Shown here piece by piece: positions 14,255-21,549 of a DNA stretch of 33,396 nt. A program made the position numbers and the translations under genes. Below the pieces are notes generated by a model, which worked only from the letters and a program-made list of their open reading frames with translations, was not told the DNA's origin and did not search any database. This stretch comes from an uncultured Eubacterium sp. (GTDB lineage: Bacteria > Bacillota > Clostridia > Oscillospirales > Acutalibacteraceae), in NCBI GenBank assembly GCA_910577215.1, contig CAJTMQ010000010.1:1-33396 (forward strand). Direction: 5' to 3'. The first letter of the stretch is position 1, and each line of letters starts with the position of its first letter.

Positions 14255-14599
14255 ATGATGAAAAAACTTTACAGAGATACTGCAAATGAAATGATTGCAG
14301 GTGTTTGCAGCGGTGTTGCAAAGTATTTGCATGTTGATCCTACAATCGTAAGAATCATCTGGGCCTGTGCAGTTTTGTTTGCATGCAGCGGATTGTTGCT
14401 GTACATTATCTGTGCGCTTATAATTCCTGCCGAGCCAAGCAATTATTATGCAGATTATGATGAAGCTCAGCGTAATTGGGAATATCAGCAGCAGAATCAA
14501 CAGAATCAGCAGTATCAACCGAATAATGCAAATTATTATAATCCTGATCAACAGTATAATCAGGGAACATATTATGATCCCAATTCACATCAGGAATAA
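14255..14599 (+). CDS. PspC-domain membrane protein with Gln/Asn/Tyr-rich tail
   Basis: A 114-residue protein. The PspC domain spans residues 1-62: KKLYRDTANEMIAGVCSGVAKYLHVDPTIVRIIWA, then one membrane segment (about 35-58) ending ALIIPAEP. The remaining ~52 residues are extremely rich in Gln, Asn and Tyr and have low complexity. PspC in enterobacteria is a membrane partner of the phage-shock response; stand-alone PspC proteins in Firmicutes are linked to envelope stress by analogy only. RBS AAGGGGAG. It follows eda by 26 bp and probably reads from the same transcript, though a uronate link is not expected. Terminator downstream. Confidence 0.85.
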   Translation: MMKKLYRDTANEMIAGVCSGVAKYLHVDPTIVRIIWACAVLFACSGLLLYIICALIIPAEPSNYYADYDEAQRNWEYQQQNQQNQQYQPNNANYYNPDQQYNQGTYYDPNSHQE

Positions 14600-14604
14600 G
14601 AACC

Positions 14605-14657
14605 TGATTTGATCAGCGCAAGTCAGAATCTTGTTTTTCTTATGTAACCAATAAAAA
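14605..14657 (+). repeat. 3'-UTR structured element, copy A
   Basis: A ~53-nt element starting 5 nt after the pspC-like gene's stop and ending at its terminator. It shares a stem (GATTTG 14606-14611 / CAAGTC 14619-14624), GCAAGTC.GAATCT.GTT and TAACCAATAAAAA with copy B at 17122-17177. One stem pair differs (U-G versus C-G), keeping the pairing. Confidence 0.55.
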
Positions 14658-14660
14658 TCA

Positions 14661-14690
14661 AGAGCCGCTCATATGAGCGGCTCTGCTGTT
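14661..14690. terminator. Bidirectional intrinsic terminator
   Basis: A perfect 10-bp stem (14661-14670 with 14675-14684), loop ATAT. The plus-strand exit is GCTGTTTT; the minus-strand exit is TGATTTTTATT, which would end the small minus-strand transcript begun near 14845. Confidence 0.8.
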
Positions 14691-14748
14691 TTATACATCA
14701 AAATTTTTTTCACAAGGGTGATTTGTTTTACAAATCACACCTTGTGGC

Positions 14749-14817
14749 TTAGTTAAGTGTGTAAGCCCTGTCTACGCTGGCAAGGATTTTAGCACACTTA
14801 ATGAGTAATTTAAGCAT
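14749..14817 (-). CDS. Candidate 22-residue peptide with strong expression signals
   Basis: ATG 14817 to TAA 14749 encodes 22 residues: MLKLLIKCAKILAS followed by VDRAYTLN, an amphipathic cationic start and a polar end. AAGGAGGT (14833-14826) lies at workable spacing, and a perfect-hexamer promoter lies 35 bp upstream. A second ATG at 14821 reads only Met-Tyr-Ala-stop in another frame and overlaps it. The coding region contains a 9-bp inverted repeat (14753-14761 with 14793-14801) that can fold on the mRNA. The transcript would end at the bidirectional terminator near 14661, about 190 nt in all. It could be a type I toxin-like or signalling peptide, a leader peptide, or a structured sRNA with a chance ORF. 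No family recognised. Confidence 0.5.
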   Translation of the reverse strand: MLKLLIKCAKILASVDRAYTLN

Positions 14818-14851
14818 ACATCTGTACCTCCTTAACTCGTTTGTTGCCCAC

Positions 14852-14879
14852 ATTATATCACTATATTTTTTAATGTCAA
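14852..14879 (-). promoter_or_regulatory. Consensus promoter of the small minus-strand unit
   Basis: Minus-strand TTGACA (14879-14874), 16 bp, TATAAT (14857-14852). Both hexamers are perfect. Confidence 0.8.
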
Positions 14880-15147
14880 TACTTATATTCTGAAAAATGC
14901 TTATTTTTGTTATTAATTACCAAATATAACACCGCAAACAACTAAAAATTGGCAATTATAATATACAAAATATACAAAAATAAAGCCTTGTTTCTTTAAT
15001 GATAAGCGGGCTTTTATATTATATGCAGCTCTGTATGCGGAAATTGCCGAATTTCGTATAAAATCCATTAAAACTTTATTTTTGTTTTTACATATGTTAT
15101 TATTTAATTAAGAAGCAGTATTTGATTTATAAATGAAAGGATTTTGT

Positions 15148-15915
15148 ATGACGGGTAGGGATTGTGACACCTTTTTGGGAAGTGTGCTTGAAGTTGGCAG
15201 ACGTCTTGTTGAAACAGGAGCCGAGGTGCATCGTGTTGAAGACACAATAAAACGTATATGTACTGCGTATGGTTTCAGCGTCTGTGAGGTTTATGCCGTA
15301 ACAGGTATGGTTATTGCGACAATAATGGATGAGGAGGGTATGCATTATACTCAAACTGTTCGTGTGGTTTCTTACGGCACCGATTTGGGTCGTATGGAGG
15401 AAATTAATGCACAATCACGTTATATCTGTGAAAAAACGCCGCCTGTTGACGAACTCAGGGCACTTGTTTTTGAAAATAAGAAAACAAAGCCAAAGCCTGT
15501 TATCAAATGCCTTGGCTATATGCTTGCGGCAGGTGGCTTTGCGGTGTTCTACGGAGGTAACTGGCTGGATGGTCTTGCGGCAGCGGCAGTTGCAATTGCT
15601 ATCTATCTAATGGATTATAATTTGAAGCTGCGCAGTGTGAATAAGGTTATCTATACATTTGTGGCAAGCTTTGTGTCAGGCTGTCTTGCACTTGTTTTTG
15701 TTCATTTCGGCTTTGGAACGCATGCGGACAAGGTGATGATCGGCGATATTATGCTGTTTATTCCGGGTCTGCTGCTTGTAAGTGCAGTTAAGGAAATGTT
15801 TAATCGTGATATTGTTACGGGTTTGTACCGATTGATAGAAGCGGTTCTTATTGCTGTTGCTATTGCGTGCGGATTTGCACTGTCATATGTAGTTTTAGGA
15901 GGTGCGGTATTATGA
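15148..15915 (+). CDS. ThrE-type threonine/serine exporter, N-terminal half (DUF1212)
   Basis: A 255-residue protein matching the cytoplasmic plus first membrane half of ThrE (YjjP-like). Its N-terminal ~115 residues carry GRRLVETGAEVHRVEDTIKRIC and YAVTGMVIATI, typical of DUF1212. Five or so membrane spans follow, with DIMLFIPGLLLVSAVKEMFNRD as the signature loop. The start chosen is ATG 15148 with AAAGGA at good spacing; an ATG five codons upstream has no SD. It overlaps the next gene by 4 bp (ATGA), so the two halves are translationally coupled. Threonine/serine export is a family-based prediction. Confidence 0.85.
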   Translation: MTGRDCDTFLGSVLEVGRRLVETGAEVHRVEDTIKRICTAYGFSVCEVYAVTGMVIATIMDEEGMHYTQTVRVVSYGTDLGRMEEINAQSRYICEKTPPVDELRALVFENKKTKPKPVIKCLGYMLAAGGFAVFYGGNWLDGLAAAAVAIAIYLMDYNLKLRSVNKVIYTFVASFVSGCLALVFVHFGFGTHADKVMIGDIMLFIPGLLLVSAVKEMFNRDIVTGLYRLIEAVLIAVAIACGFALSYVVLGGAVL

Positions 15916-16373
15916 AAGAAGCACTTATACAGATTGCAATGGCGGCAATAGGCACGCTCGGCTTTTCAATTTACTTTCGTGTGCGTGAAAAGAATGTGCT
16001 GGCTTCCGTGGCAGGAGGGGCAATCGGCTGGATCGTTTATCTTGTTATTTATCACTTTACAAATGATGTGTTTATAGGTAACTTTGCGGCGGCATTTATC
16101 GTATATTTATGGGCTGAAATTATGGCACGTGTGCTTAAAGCTCCGTCTAACACATATCTTATTCCCGGCATTATACCGCTTTTGCCGGGCGGACCGCTTT
16201 ATTATACAATGAGTGCAATTGTTGAGGGCAATCATGAGCTGTTCGCCGAAAACGGACTTAAAACAGTTTTTATCACCTTCGGTATGGCAGCAGGCATGGT
16301 TGCGGCGGCTGTAATTGTTCATTATCTTTTGAAAATAAAAAAGGTCAAAAGTAAAAGAAAAGCTACAGAATAG
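15912..16373 (+). CDS. ThrE-type exporter, C-terminal half (DUF3815/YjjB-like)
   Basis: A 153-residue protein with four or five membrane spans and the segment APSNTYLIPGIIPLLPGGPLYYTM, characteristic of the small ThrE_2 partner. It begins with the ATGA overlap and has GGAGG upstream within the preceding gene. Together with the upstream gene it makes one complete ThrE-like exporter, which in Corynebacterium is a single fused protein. Basic C-terminus KKVKSKRKATE is cytoplasmic by the positive-inside rule. Confidence 0.85.
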   Translation: MKEALIQIAMAAIGTLGFSIYFRVREKNVLASVAGGAIGWIVYLVIYHFTNDVFIGNFAAAFIVYLWAEIMARVLKAPSNTYLIPGIIPLLPGGPLYYTMSAIVEGNHELFAENGLKTVFITFGMAAGMVAAAVIVHYLLKIKKVKSKRKATE

Positions 16374-16460
16374 GATATGAAATTGATTTCTTAGGTAAAA
16401 CGGAAAAAAGTTTCCATTTGAATTTAATACAGTATTAGTTGATGAATAAAGGAAAGTACA

Positions 16461-17117
16461 ATGAAACAGTTTAAAGGTTTTGATAAGGAAACAAACAAAT
16501 TTTTGTTTGAACTGCAATTCAGCAATACAATTGAGAAGCAGGGCGAAAATTTGATTAAGTACAAAAAATATATAACTGAGCCGATTCATCTGCTGTATCT
16601 CGATTTGCTTGATACCATAAGCCGCTTTGATGTTTCTTTTGAAACAAAACCTGCAAGATGTATTTCAACGCCGTATACAGATAGACGCTTTTCTCCGACC
16701 GTACCGCTGAAGGAATATATGTATCTTAGATTCAGGCAGGCAAACAGAAAAACCGACATGCTCGGTTTGTATTTTGATATGGGCTGTGAGACCTATGGCT
16801 TTGGTATGAAAATATATAAGCCCACCTCAAAGGGTATGGATTTGCTGCGTGAGAAAATCAGCAATAATGCCGAGTATTTTTCAAAACTTGTTGATGAATT
16901 GGTTGATAAAGGCTTTGAAATCTGCGGAGAAAAATATAAAAAGGATCATTTTTCTGATTTGCCCGAATGTTCAGCCAAAGAACTTCTGAATATGAAAACA
17001 TTCAGCATATCCAAATATAAATCCGCCAATGAAAATGTTTACACTGAAAAATTAGAAGCGGAATTATCAGAAGCTTTTTTAGATTTAAAAGAATTTATTG
17101 AATTATCAGCAAAATAA
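16461..17117 (+). CDS. DUF2461-like protein
   Basis: A 218-residue soluble protein resembling the DUF2461 (TIGR02453) family of unknown function. The best marker is YTDRRFSPTVPLKEYMYLRFR (about 71-91), which parallels the family's RFSPDKTPYKTH segment, followed by YFDMGCETYGFGMKIYKP and the family-like region ending GEKYKKD. The second half is helical and charged. RBS AAAGGAAAG. It stands alone between the ThrE pair and a bidirectional terminator; no role can be inferred from context. Confidence 0.6.
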   Translation: MKQFKGFDKETNKFLFELQFSNTIEKQGENLIKYKKYITEPIHLLYLDLLDTISRFDVSFETKPARCISTPYTDRRFSPTVPLKEYMYLRFRQANRKTDMLGLYFDMGCETYGFGMKIYKPTSKGMDLLREKISNNAEYFSKLVDELVDKGFEICGEKYKKDHFSDLPECSAKELLNMKTFSISKYKSANENVYTEKLEAELSEAFLDLKEFIELSAK

Positions 17118-17121
17118 AAAA

Positions 17122-17177
17122 TGACTTGTTCATTGCAAGTCGGAATCTGGTTGGTTTTAATACGATAACCAATAAAA
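17122..17177 (+). repeat. 3'-UTR structured element, copy B
   Basis: A ~56-nt element starting 5 nt after the DUF2461-like gene. Stem GACTTG (17123-17128)/CAAGTC (17136-17141), then CGGAATCTGGTT and TAACCAATAAAAA, ending at the terminator stem. Divergent copy of the element at 14605-14657. Confidence 0.55.
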
Positions 17178-17210
17178 AAAGCGGTAAGGTTTAGCCTTAC
17201 CGCTTTATAA
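17178..17210. terminator. Bidirectional intrinsic terminator
   Basis: A 12-bp stem of AAAGCGGTAAGG (17178-17189) with CCTTACCGCTTT (17195-17206), between convergent genes. Confidence 0.88.
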
Positions 17211-17217
17211 TTTATAT

Positions 17218-17799
17218 TTACTTTGTATGCTCATCAAGAGTAAGGGAATAGGCGGGGAGGAATTCTTCTTTGAAGTATTTAACCTCTTCCATATCTATTT
17301 CATCAACAATTTTTTGCTGGCTTTGCCTTGCAATTTCAAATTCTCTGTTTCCCATTCGGCATTCTGCAATGCACTTTAAAAGTGCATCAATTCTGTCTGC
17401 CGCCTTAACGATTTTCCAGAGCTCTTTATCTTTACTTTCCTGTTCAAAAAACGGCTTATAATCAGCTTTGAATTCATCAGGCAGCATAGCAAGCAGCCTT
17501 TCGCCTGCGGTTTTTTCAACATCCTTATAAACGCTTTTTATCTTATCATTATAATATTTAACAGGTGTTGGCATATCGCCTGTTATAACCTCTGTAACAT
17601 CGTGATACAGCGCCAGCACGGCACACCTTTCGGCATCATAGTTCCTGCCGAATTTTTTATTGCCTATAAGGCACAGTGCGTGGGCAATAACTGCAACATT
17701 ATGGCTGTGTTCTGCAATATTTTCTTTTGAAGTATTGCGCATCAGCGCCCAACGGTCAATCAGCTTCATTCTGTTAACCATTGCAAAAAAGTTGCTCAT
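17218..17799 (-). CDS. yfbR: YfbR-like HD-domain 5'-deoxynucleotidase
   Basis: A 193-residue HD-domain phosphohydrolase. Compared with E. coli YfbR, which dephosphorylates deoxyribonucleoside 5'-monophosphates, it keeps RMKLIDRWALMRN at 10-22, AEHSHNVA at 29-36 (metal His), YHDVTEVITGDMPTPVKY at 65-82 (HD pair at 66-67) and KAADRIDALLKCIAE. It follows aspS by 2 bp in the mgsA-hisS-aspS-yfbR group, a housekeeping location without specific meaning for its role. Start ATG 17799. Confidence 0.88.
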   Translation of the reverse strand: MSNFFAMVNRMKLIDRWALMRNTSKENIAEHSHNVAVIAHALCLIGNKKFGRNYDAERCAVLALYHDVTEVITGDMPTPVKYYNDKIKSVYKDVEKTAGERLLAMLPDEFKADYKPFFEQESKDKELWKIVKAADRIDALLKCIAECRMGNREFEIARQSQQKIVDEIDMEEVKYFKEEFLPAYSLTLDEHTK

Positions 17800-17801
17800 T
17801 G

Positions 17802-19586
17802 TTATTCCTCTTCTTTAGCTGAAATTTCTATTCCGAGCTCACCAAGCTGAATGTCATCTATATTAGACGGTGCACCGCTCATAAGTTCGCTTGCGTTCTG
17901 AACCTTAGGGAATGCAGTAACATCACGCAGGCTGTCTGCTCCGCAGATGAGCATTGCCAGTCTGTCAAGACCTATACCCATACCGCCGTGAGGAGGTGAT
18001 GCATATTTATATGCTTCAACAAGGAAGCCGAACTTAGCATCTATTTCCTCCTGCTCCATACCAAGAAGCTCAAACATCTTGTTTTGAAGCTCGCAGTCCG
18101 TGATTCTCATAGAGCCTGATGAAAGCTCCGTTCCGTTCAGTACAAGGTCAAATGCCTGTGCACGTACCTTTGATTTGTCTGTATCAAGATACGGTATGCA
18201 TTCCTCAAGCGGCATAGTGAATGGGTGGTGCATTGCAAGCCATTCACCGCTTTCCTCGTCATATTCAAAGAACGGCATTTCCGTAATCCACAGATAATTC
18301 CATTTGTTTTCCGGAATTATGCCGAGTGTTTTTGCAACGGTAAGACGAAGTGCACCCATAACGGAAAGTGCAAGATTTGTTTTGTCACTTACAATAAATA
18401 CGCAGTCACCCTTTTCGGCACCGAGTGTGGTGAGCAGAGCATCAAGCTCGCCCTCCTTAAGGAATTTTCCGAAGGAGCAGGCAGGTGCTTCATCAGCCCA
18501 GCGAACATATGCAAGGCCCTTTGCACCGATACCCTTAACGTATTCGGTAAGCTTGTCAATCTTCTTTCTTGTGTATTCTGAGGCAGCGTTTTTAGCAACA
18601 ATAGCCTTAACTGCACCGCCGTTTTCAACTGCCGATTTAAACACTGCAAAGTCAGTTGTTAATGCCCATTCGGAAACATCCTCAATCAGCATATCAAAGC
18701 GCGTATCCGGCTTATCGGAACCGTATTTGCTCATAGCTTCTGCGAAGGTCATACGCGGAAGAGGGGAATCAATATCAACATTTATTGTTTCCTTCATCAG
18801 CTTTTTGATGAAGCCCTCAGCCATATCCATAATATCGTCAGTATCAACGAAGCTCATTTCAAGGTCTATCTGTGTGAATTCCGGCTGACGGTCCGCACGC
18901 AAGTCCTCATCACGGAAGCAGCGTGCAAGCTGAATGTAGCGGTCAAAGCCCGAAACCATTAAGAGCTGCTTATAAATCTGCGGACTCTGCGGCAAAGCAT
19001 AGAATTTGCCGTTGTGGATTCTGCTTGGAACAACATAGTCACGTGCGCCCTCAGGAGTGGACTTAATCATCATCGGTGTTTCGATTTCAAGAAAATCATT
19101 TGCATAGAAATATTCACGTGCAATCTGTGCAATTTTATGACGCATGATGATATTTTTGGTGAGCTTTTCATTTCTTAAATTAAGGTAACGGTATTTCAGT
19201 GTTGTTTCGTCACCAACCTCATCTGCCTTTGCAACCTCAAAGGGAGGTGTTTGTGCCTTTGAGATTATGCGAAGCTCTGTAACCTCAATCTCTATTTCGC
19301 CTGTTGGAATTTCCTTGTTTTTGCTTTCTCTCTCTTTAACAATGCCTTTAAGAGCAAGCACATATTCCGAACGGACAGACTGTGCCTTTTCAAAAATGGC
19401 ACGATCTGTTTTATCATTAAAGGAAATCTGCACAATGCCTGTTTTATCTCTTAAATCAATGAAGATGAGATTTCCGAGGTCACGCTGACGCTGAGCCCAG
19501 CCGAAAAGTGTAACCTCTCTGCCAACATCAGCCAAACGTAAAGCTCCGCAGTAATCTGTTCTTTTAAGTCCTTTTATAGTTTCCAT
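17802..19586 (-). CDS. aspS: Aspartyl-tRNA synthetase
   Basis: The 594-residue bacterial-type class II enzyme charges tRNA-Asp. The N-terminal OB domain has GWAQRQRDLGNLIFIDLRDKTG; the catalytic core has ETPMMIKSTPEGARDYVVPSR, FRDEDLRADRQPEFTQIDLEMSF, the bacterial GAD insert, and GMGIGLDRLAML as motif 3. The residue after RD in RDLGN is Leu, as in E. coli, where non-discriminating enzymes tend to have His; this suggests an Asp-specific enzyme (inference from one position). Its ATG shares one base with the hisS stop codon (TAATG), so the two are coupled. Confidence 0.97.
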   Translation of the reverse strand: METIKGLKRTDYCGALRLADVGREVTLFGWAQRQRDLGNLIFIDLRDKTGIVQISFNDKTDRAIFEKAQSVRSEYVLALKGIVKERESKNKEIPTGEIEIEVTELRIISKAQTPPFEVAKADEVGDETTLKYRYLNLRNEKLTKNIIMRHKIAQIAREYFYANDFLEIETPMMIKSTPEGARDYVVPSRIHNGKFYALPQSPQIYKQLLMVSGFDRYIQLARCFRDEDLRADRQPEFTQIDLEMSFVDTDDIMDMAEGFIKKLMKETINVDIDSPLPRMTFAEAMSKYGSDKPDTRFDMLIEDVSEWALTTDFAVFKSAVENGGAVKAIVAKNAASEYTRKKIDKLTEYVKGIGAKGLAYVRWADEAPACSFGKFLKEGELDALLTTLGAEKGDCVFIVSDKTNLALSVMGALRLTVAKTLGIIPENKWNYLWITEMPFFEYDEESGEWLAMHHPFTMPLEECIPYLDTDKSKVRAQAFDLVLNGTELSSGSMRITDCELQNKMFELLGMEQEEIDAKFGFLVEAYKYASPPHGGMGIGLDRLAMLICGADSLRDVTAFPKVQNASELMSGAPSNIDDIQLGELGIEISAKEEE

Positions 19587-20932
19587 TATTCTTTCTCTCC
19601 TACACCGAAAAGTGAACCGAAATCAAGGGCCTCACCGTTGATTTCAAGGTCTGCAAGCTGTTCCGAAAGTGTGATGTTATAGTAACCGCTTACAAAGGTT
19701 GCAAGTGCAATTTCAGTTTCTTCACCTGATTGCATATTTTTAAGCTTTGCAATGCCCTCGTCAACCTCATTATCACCAATAACAATGATGAATTTGGTGT
19801 CAAGCTTGTCTGCGTATTTCATCTGTGCACGCAGGCTGCGCTTGTTGAGGTCATAAAGGCAGGAAAAGCCCTCTTCTCTCATATCCTTGGCTATTTCAAC
19901 TGCTTTAAGCGTTGCCTTTTCGCCAAGTGCAGCAATAAATAAATCAGGCTTGCTGTTTTCAGGAAATTCACATCTCTGTGTTTCCATAAGCAGCATAAGT
20001 CTTTCAAGACCCATACCGAAGCCGAGTGACGGTGTATGCTGTCCGCCCAGTTCCTCTATAAGTCCGTCATAACGTCCGCCGCCACAGACAGTGCCCTGTG
20101 CACCAATTGAATTAGAAATAAATTCAAATACTGTTTTTGTGTAATAGTCAAGACCGCGAACAATTTTAGGATTGATGGTGAATTCTATATTTTCTGCTTT
20201 TAGGTATTTCTGCACTTCATCAAAGTGTGCTTTGCATTCATCACAAAGATAATCAAGCACAACAGGTGCGTCCTTTGCAATTTCAGAGCATACAGGTGAT
20301 TTGCAGTCTAGTATACGCATCGGGTTTCTGTCCAGCCTGTCTTTACAGGTATCGCAGAGGTCATTTTTTCTTGTGCTGAAGTATTCCTTGAGTGCCTTGT
20401 GAAATTCGGCACGGCATGTGGGGCAGCCGATTGAATTTATTTCAAGGCTTATATCCTTAACGCCAAGATTGTCAAAAACGGATTTGGCAAGGCTGATAAT
20501 CTCTGCATCCGCAAGAGGTGATGGTGTGCCGAAGCATTCAACACCGAACTGATGGAATTCACGGAGTCTGCCTGCCTGAGGCTTTTCGTAGCGGTAGCAG
20601 GAGGTAAGGTAGCATACCTTCTGAGGCAATGCCTCGTTACAGAGTCCGTTTTCAAGGAATGAACGTGCAGCACCTGCTGTTCCCTCAGGGCGAAGTGTTA
20701 TGTTTCTGCCGCCCTTGTCATCAAAGGAATACATTTCCTTCTGTACAACATCTGTTGTATCTCCGACCCCTCGTTGGAAAAGCTCTGTGTGCTCGAAAAC
20801 AGGAGTTCTTATTTCCTTGAAACCGTATTTTTCGGCAACATCAAGTGCAGTTGCCTCAATATATTGATTTTTATATACCTCTTTAGGCAGCACATCCTTT
20901 GTGCCTTTAATTGCTTTAGTAATTAATGCCAT
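19586..20932 (-). CDS. hisS: Histidyl-tRNA synthetase
   Basis: The 448-residue class II enzyme charges tRNA-His. It shows KGTKDVLP near the start, FRYEKPQ-like CYRYEKPQAGRLREFHQFGVE, the histidine-specific RGLDYYTKTVFEF, CGGGRYDGLIEELGG and an anticodon-binding C-terminal domain. A CxxC-rich stretch (CPTC, CDTCKDR, CDECKAH) is typical of the clostridial form. The start is ATG 20932 with GGAG upstream; an earlier in-frame ATG falls in the mgsA terminator. No T-box leader fits in the 58-bp gap to mgsA. Confidence 0.96.
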   Translation of the reverse strand: MALITKAIKGTKDVLPKEVYKNQYIEATALDVAEKYGFKEIRTPVFEHTELFQRGVGDTTDVVQKEMYSFDDKGGRNITLRPEGTAGAARSFLENGLCNEALPQKVCYLTSCYRYEKPQAGRLREFHQFGVECFGTPSPLADAEIISLAKSVFDNLGVKDISLEINSIGCPTCRAEFHKALKEYFSTRKNDLCDTCKDRLDRNPMRILDCKSPVCSEIAKDAPVVLDYLCDECKAHFDEVQKYLKAENIEFTINPKIVRGLDYYTKTVFEFISNSIGAQGTVCGGGRYDGLIEELGGQHTPSLGFGMGLERLMLLMETQRCEFPENSKPDLFIAALGEKATLKAVEIAKDMREEGFSCLYDLNKRSLRAQMKYADKLDTKFIIVIGDNEVDEGIAKLKNMQSGEETEIALATFVSGYYNITLSEQLADLEINGEALDFGSLFGVGEKE

Positions 20933-20947
20933 TATGTATCTCCATTC

Positions 20948-20976
20948 AAAAAAGGGTGAGCCTGTGCCCACCCAAA
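20948..20976 (-). terminator. Terminator-like hairpin between mgsA and hisS
   Basis: Minus strand: GGGTG (20973-20969) pairs with CACCC (20958-20954), an inner GC pair strengthens it, and six T follow. It lies right before the hisS RBS and probably lets only part of the mgsA transcripts continue. Confidence 0.65.
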
Positions 20977-20990
20977 TTTTAATTAATATG

Positions 20991-21401
20991 CTATGAATTA
21001 TATCTTGGGTTTACTATTTCTCTCCATTCAAAGTCGCCGCGCTCAACACCTCTGATAAGTGCTTCTGCAGTTGCTATATTTGTTGCAAAGGGAATATTGT
21101 GAACATCACAAAGTCTGAGCAAATCATTGTCATTCGGCTCATGAGGTTTTGGATTTAAAGGATCACGGAAGAATATTAAAAGGTCTATTTCGTTGCAGGC
21201 TATTCTGCTGGCAATCTGCTGACCGCCGCCCTGGCTTCCCGAAAGGAAGCAGTTGATGTTAAGACCTGTAGCCTCACGAACGAGTTTTCCGGTGGTACCT
21301 GTTGCACACAATTCGTGACGGCTCATGATTCCACAATATGCTATGCAGAACTGAACAAGAAGCTCCTTTTTTGCATCGTGGGCTATGAGTGCTATATTCA
21401 T
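20991..21401 (-). CDS. mgsA: Methylglyoxal synthase homologue with altered active-site positions
   Basis: The 136-residue protein aligns end to end with MgsA, which converts dihydroxyacetone phosphate to methylglyoxal and phosphate. Conserved parts are ALIAHD at 4-9, ATGTTGKLV at 33-41, LSGSQGGGQQIASRI, FFRDPLNPKPHEP and NIPFATNIATAEALI. In E. coli MgsA the catalytic base Asp71 sits in GGDQQ and Asp101 in HDPD; here the matching positions are Gly60 (GGGQQ) and Asn90 (HEPN), while His8, Asp9 and His87 remain. Activity may be lost or changed. RBS TTGGAGGTAATTT. First gene of the hisS-aspS-yfbR group. Confidence 0.85.
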   Translation of the reverse strand: MNIALIAHDAKKELLVQFCIAYCGIMSRHELCATGTTGKLVREATGLNINCFLSGSQGGGQQIASRIACNEIDLLIFFRDPLNPKPHEPNDNDLLRLCDVHNIPFATNIATAEALIRGVERGDFEWREIVNPRYNS

Positions 21402-21549
21402 AAATTACCTCCAAAAAAATCACAGTGTTTGTAACAGAATGTACGCGCTGGAATTTTGTTTTATGCTTTCTAAAAATAAATTATGGTAAAATAATATCAT
21501 AAATATACATTTTATTCAATATTAAATTACCATATTAAGTAAAAATAAT

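Larger units (their letters stand above)
14600..15147. other. Gene-poor interval with a small minus-strand transcription unit
   Basis: It contains, in order, the 3'-UTR element copy A, a bidirectional terminator, a long hairpin (14711-14746, two stems of 7 and 9 bp with a 1-nt bulge), a 22-codon ORF with RBS and consensus promoter on the minus strand, and AT-rich sequence. A weak dyad AAAGCC (14992-14997)/GGGCTTT (15008-15014) and a GAAATT-GCCG-AATTTC repeat lie further on. No clear promoter was found for the ThrE-like gene that follows. Confidence 0.7.

Noticed and set aside
14711..14746. Long hairpin as an intrinsic terminator
   Set aside because: It is followed by GCTTAG on the plus strand and AAAAAAATTTT on the minus strand, not by a T-run; the neighbouring stem at 14661-14684 is a better terminator.
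14992..15020. Terminator-like dyad AAAGCC/GGGCTTT before the ThrE-like gene
   Set aside because: Short imperfect stem with a loop of about ten bases; no gene clearly ends into it.
18100..18888. Several plus-strand open frames within aspS
   Set aside because: They lie opposite a strongly conserved tRNA synthetase and have no RBS or recognisable domain.
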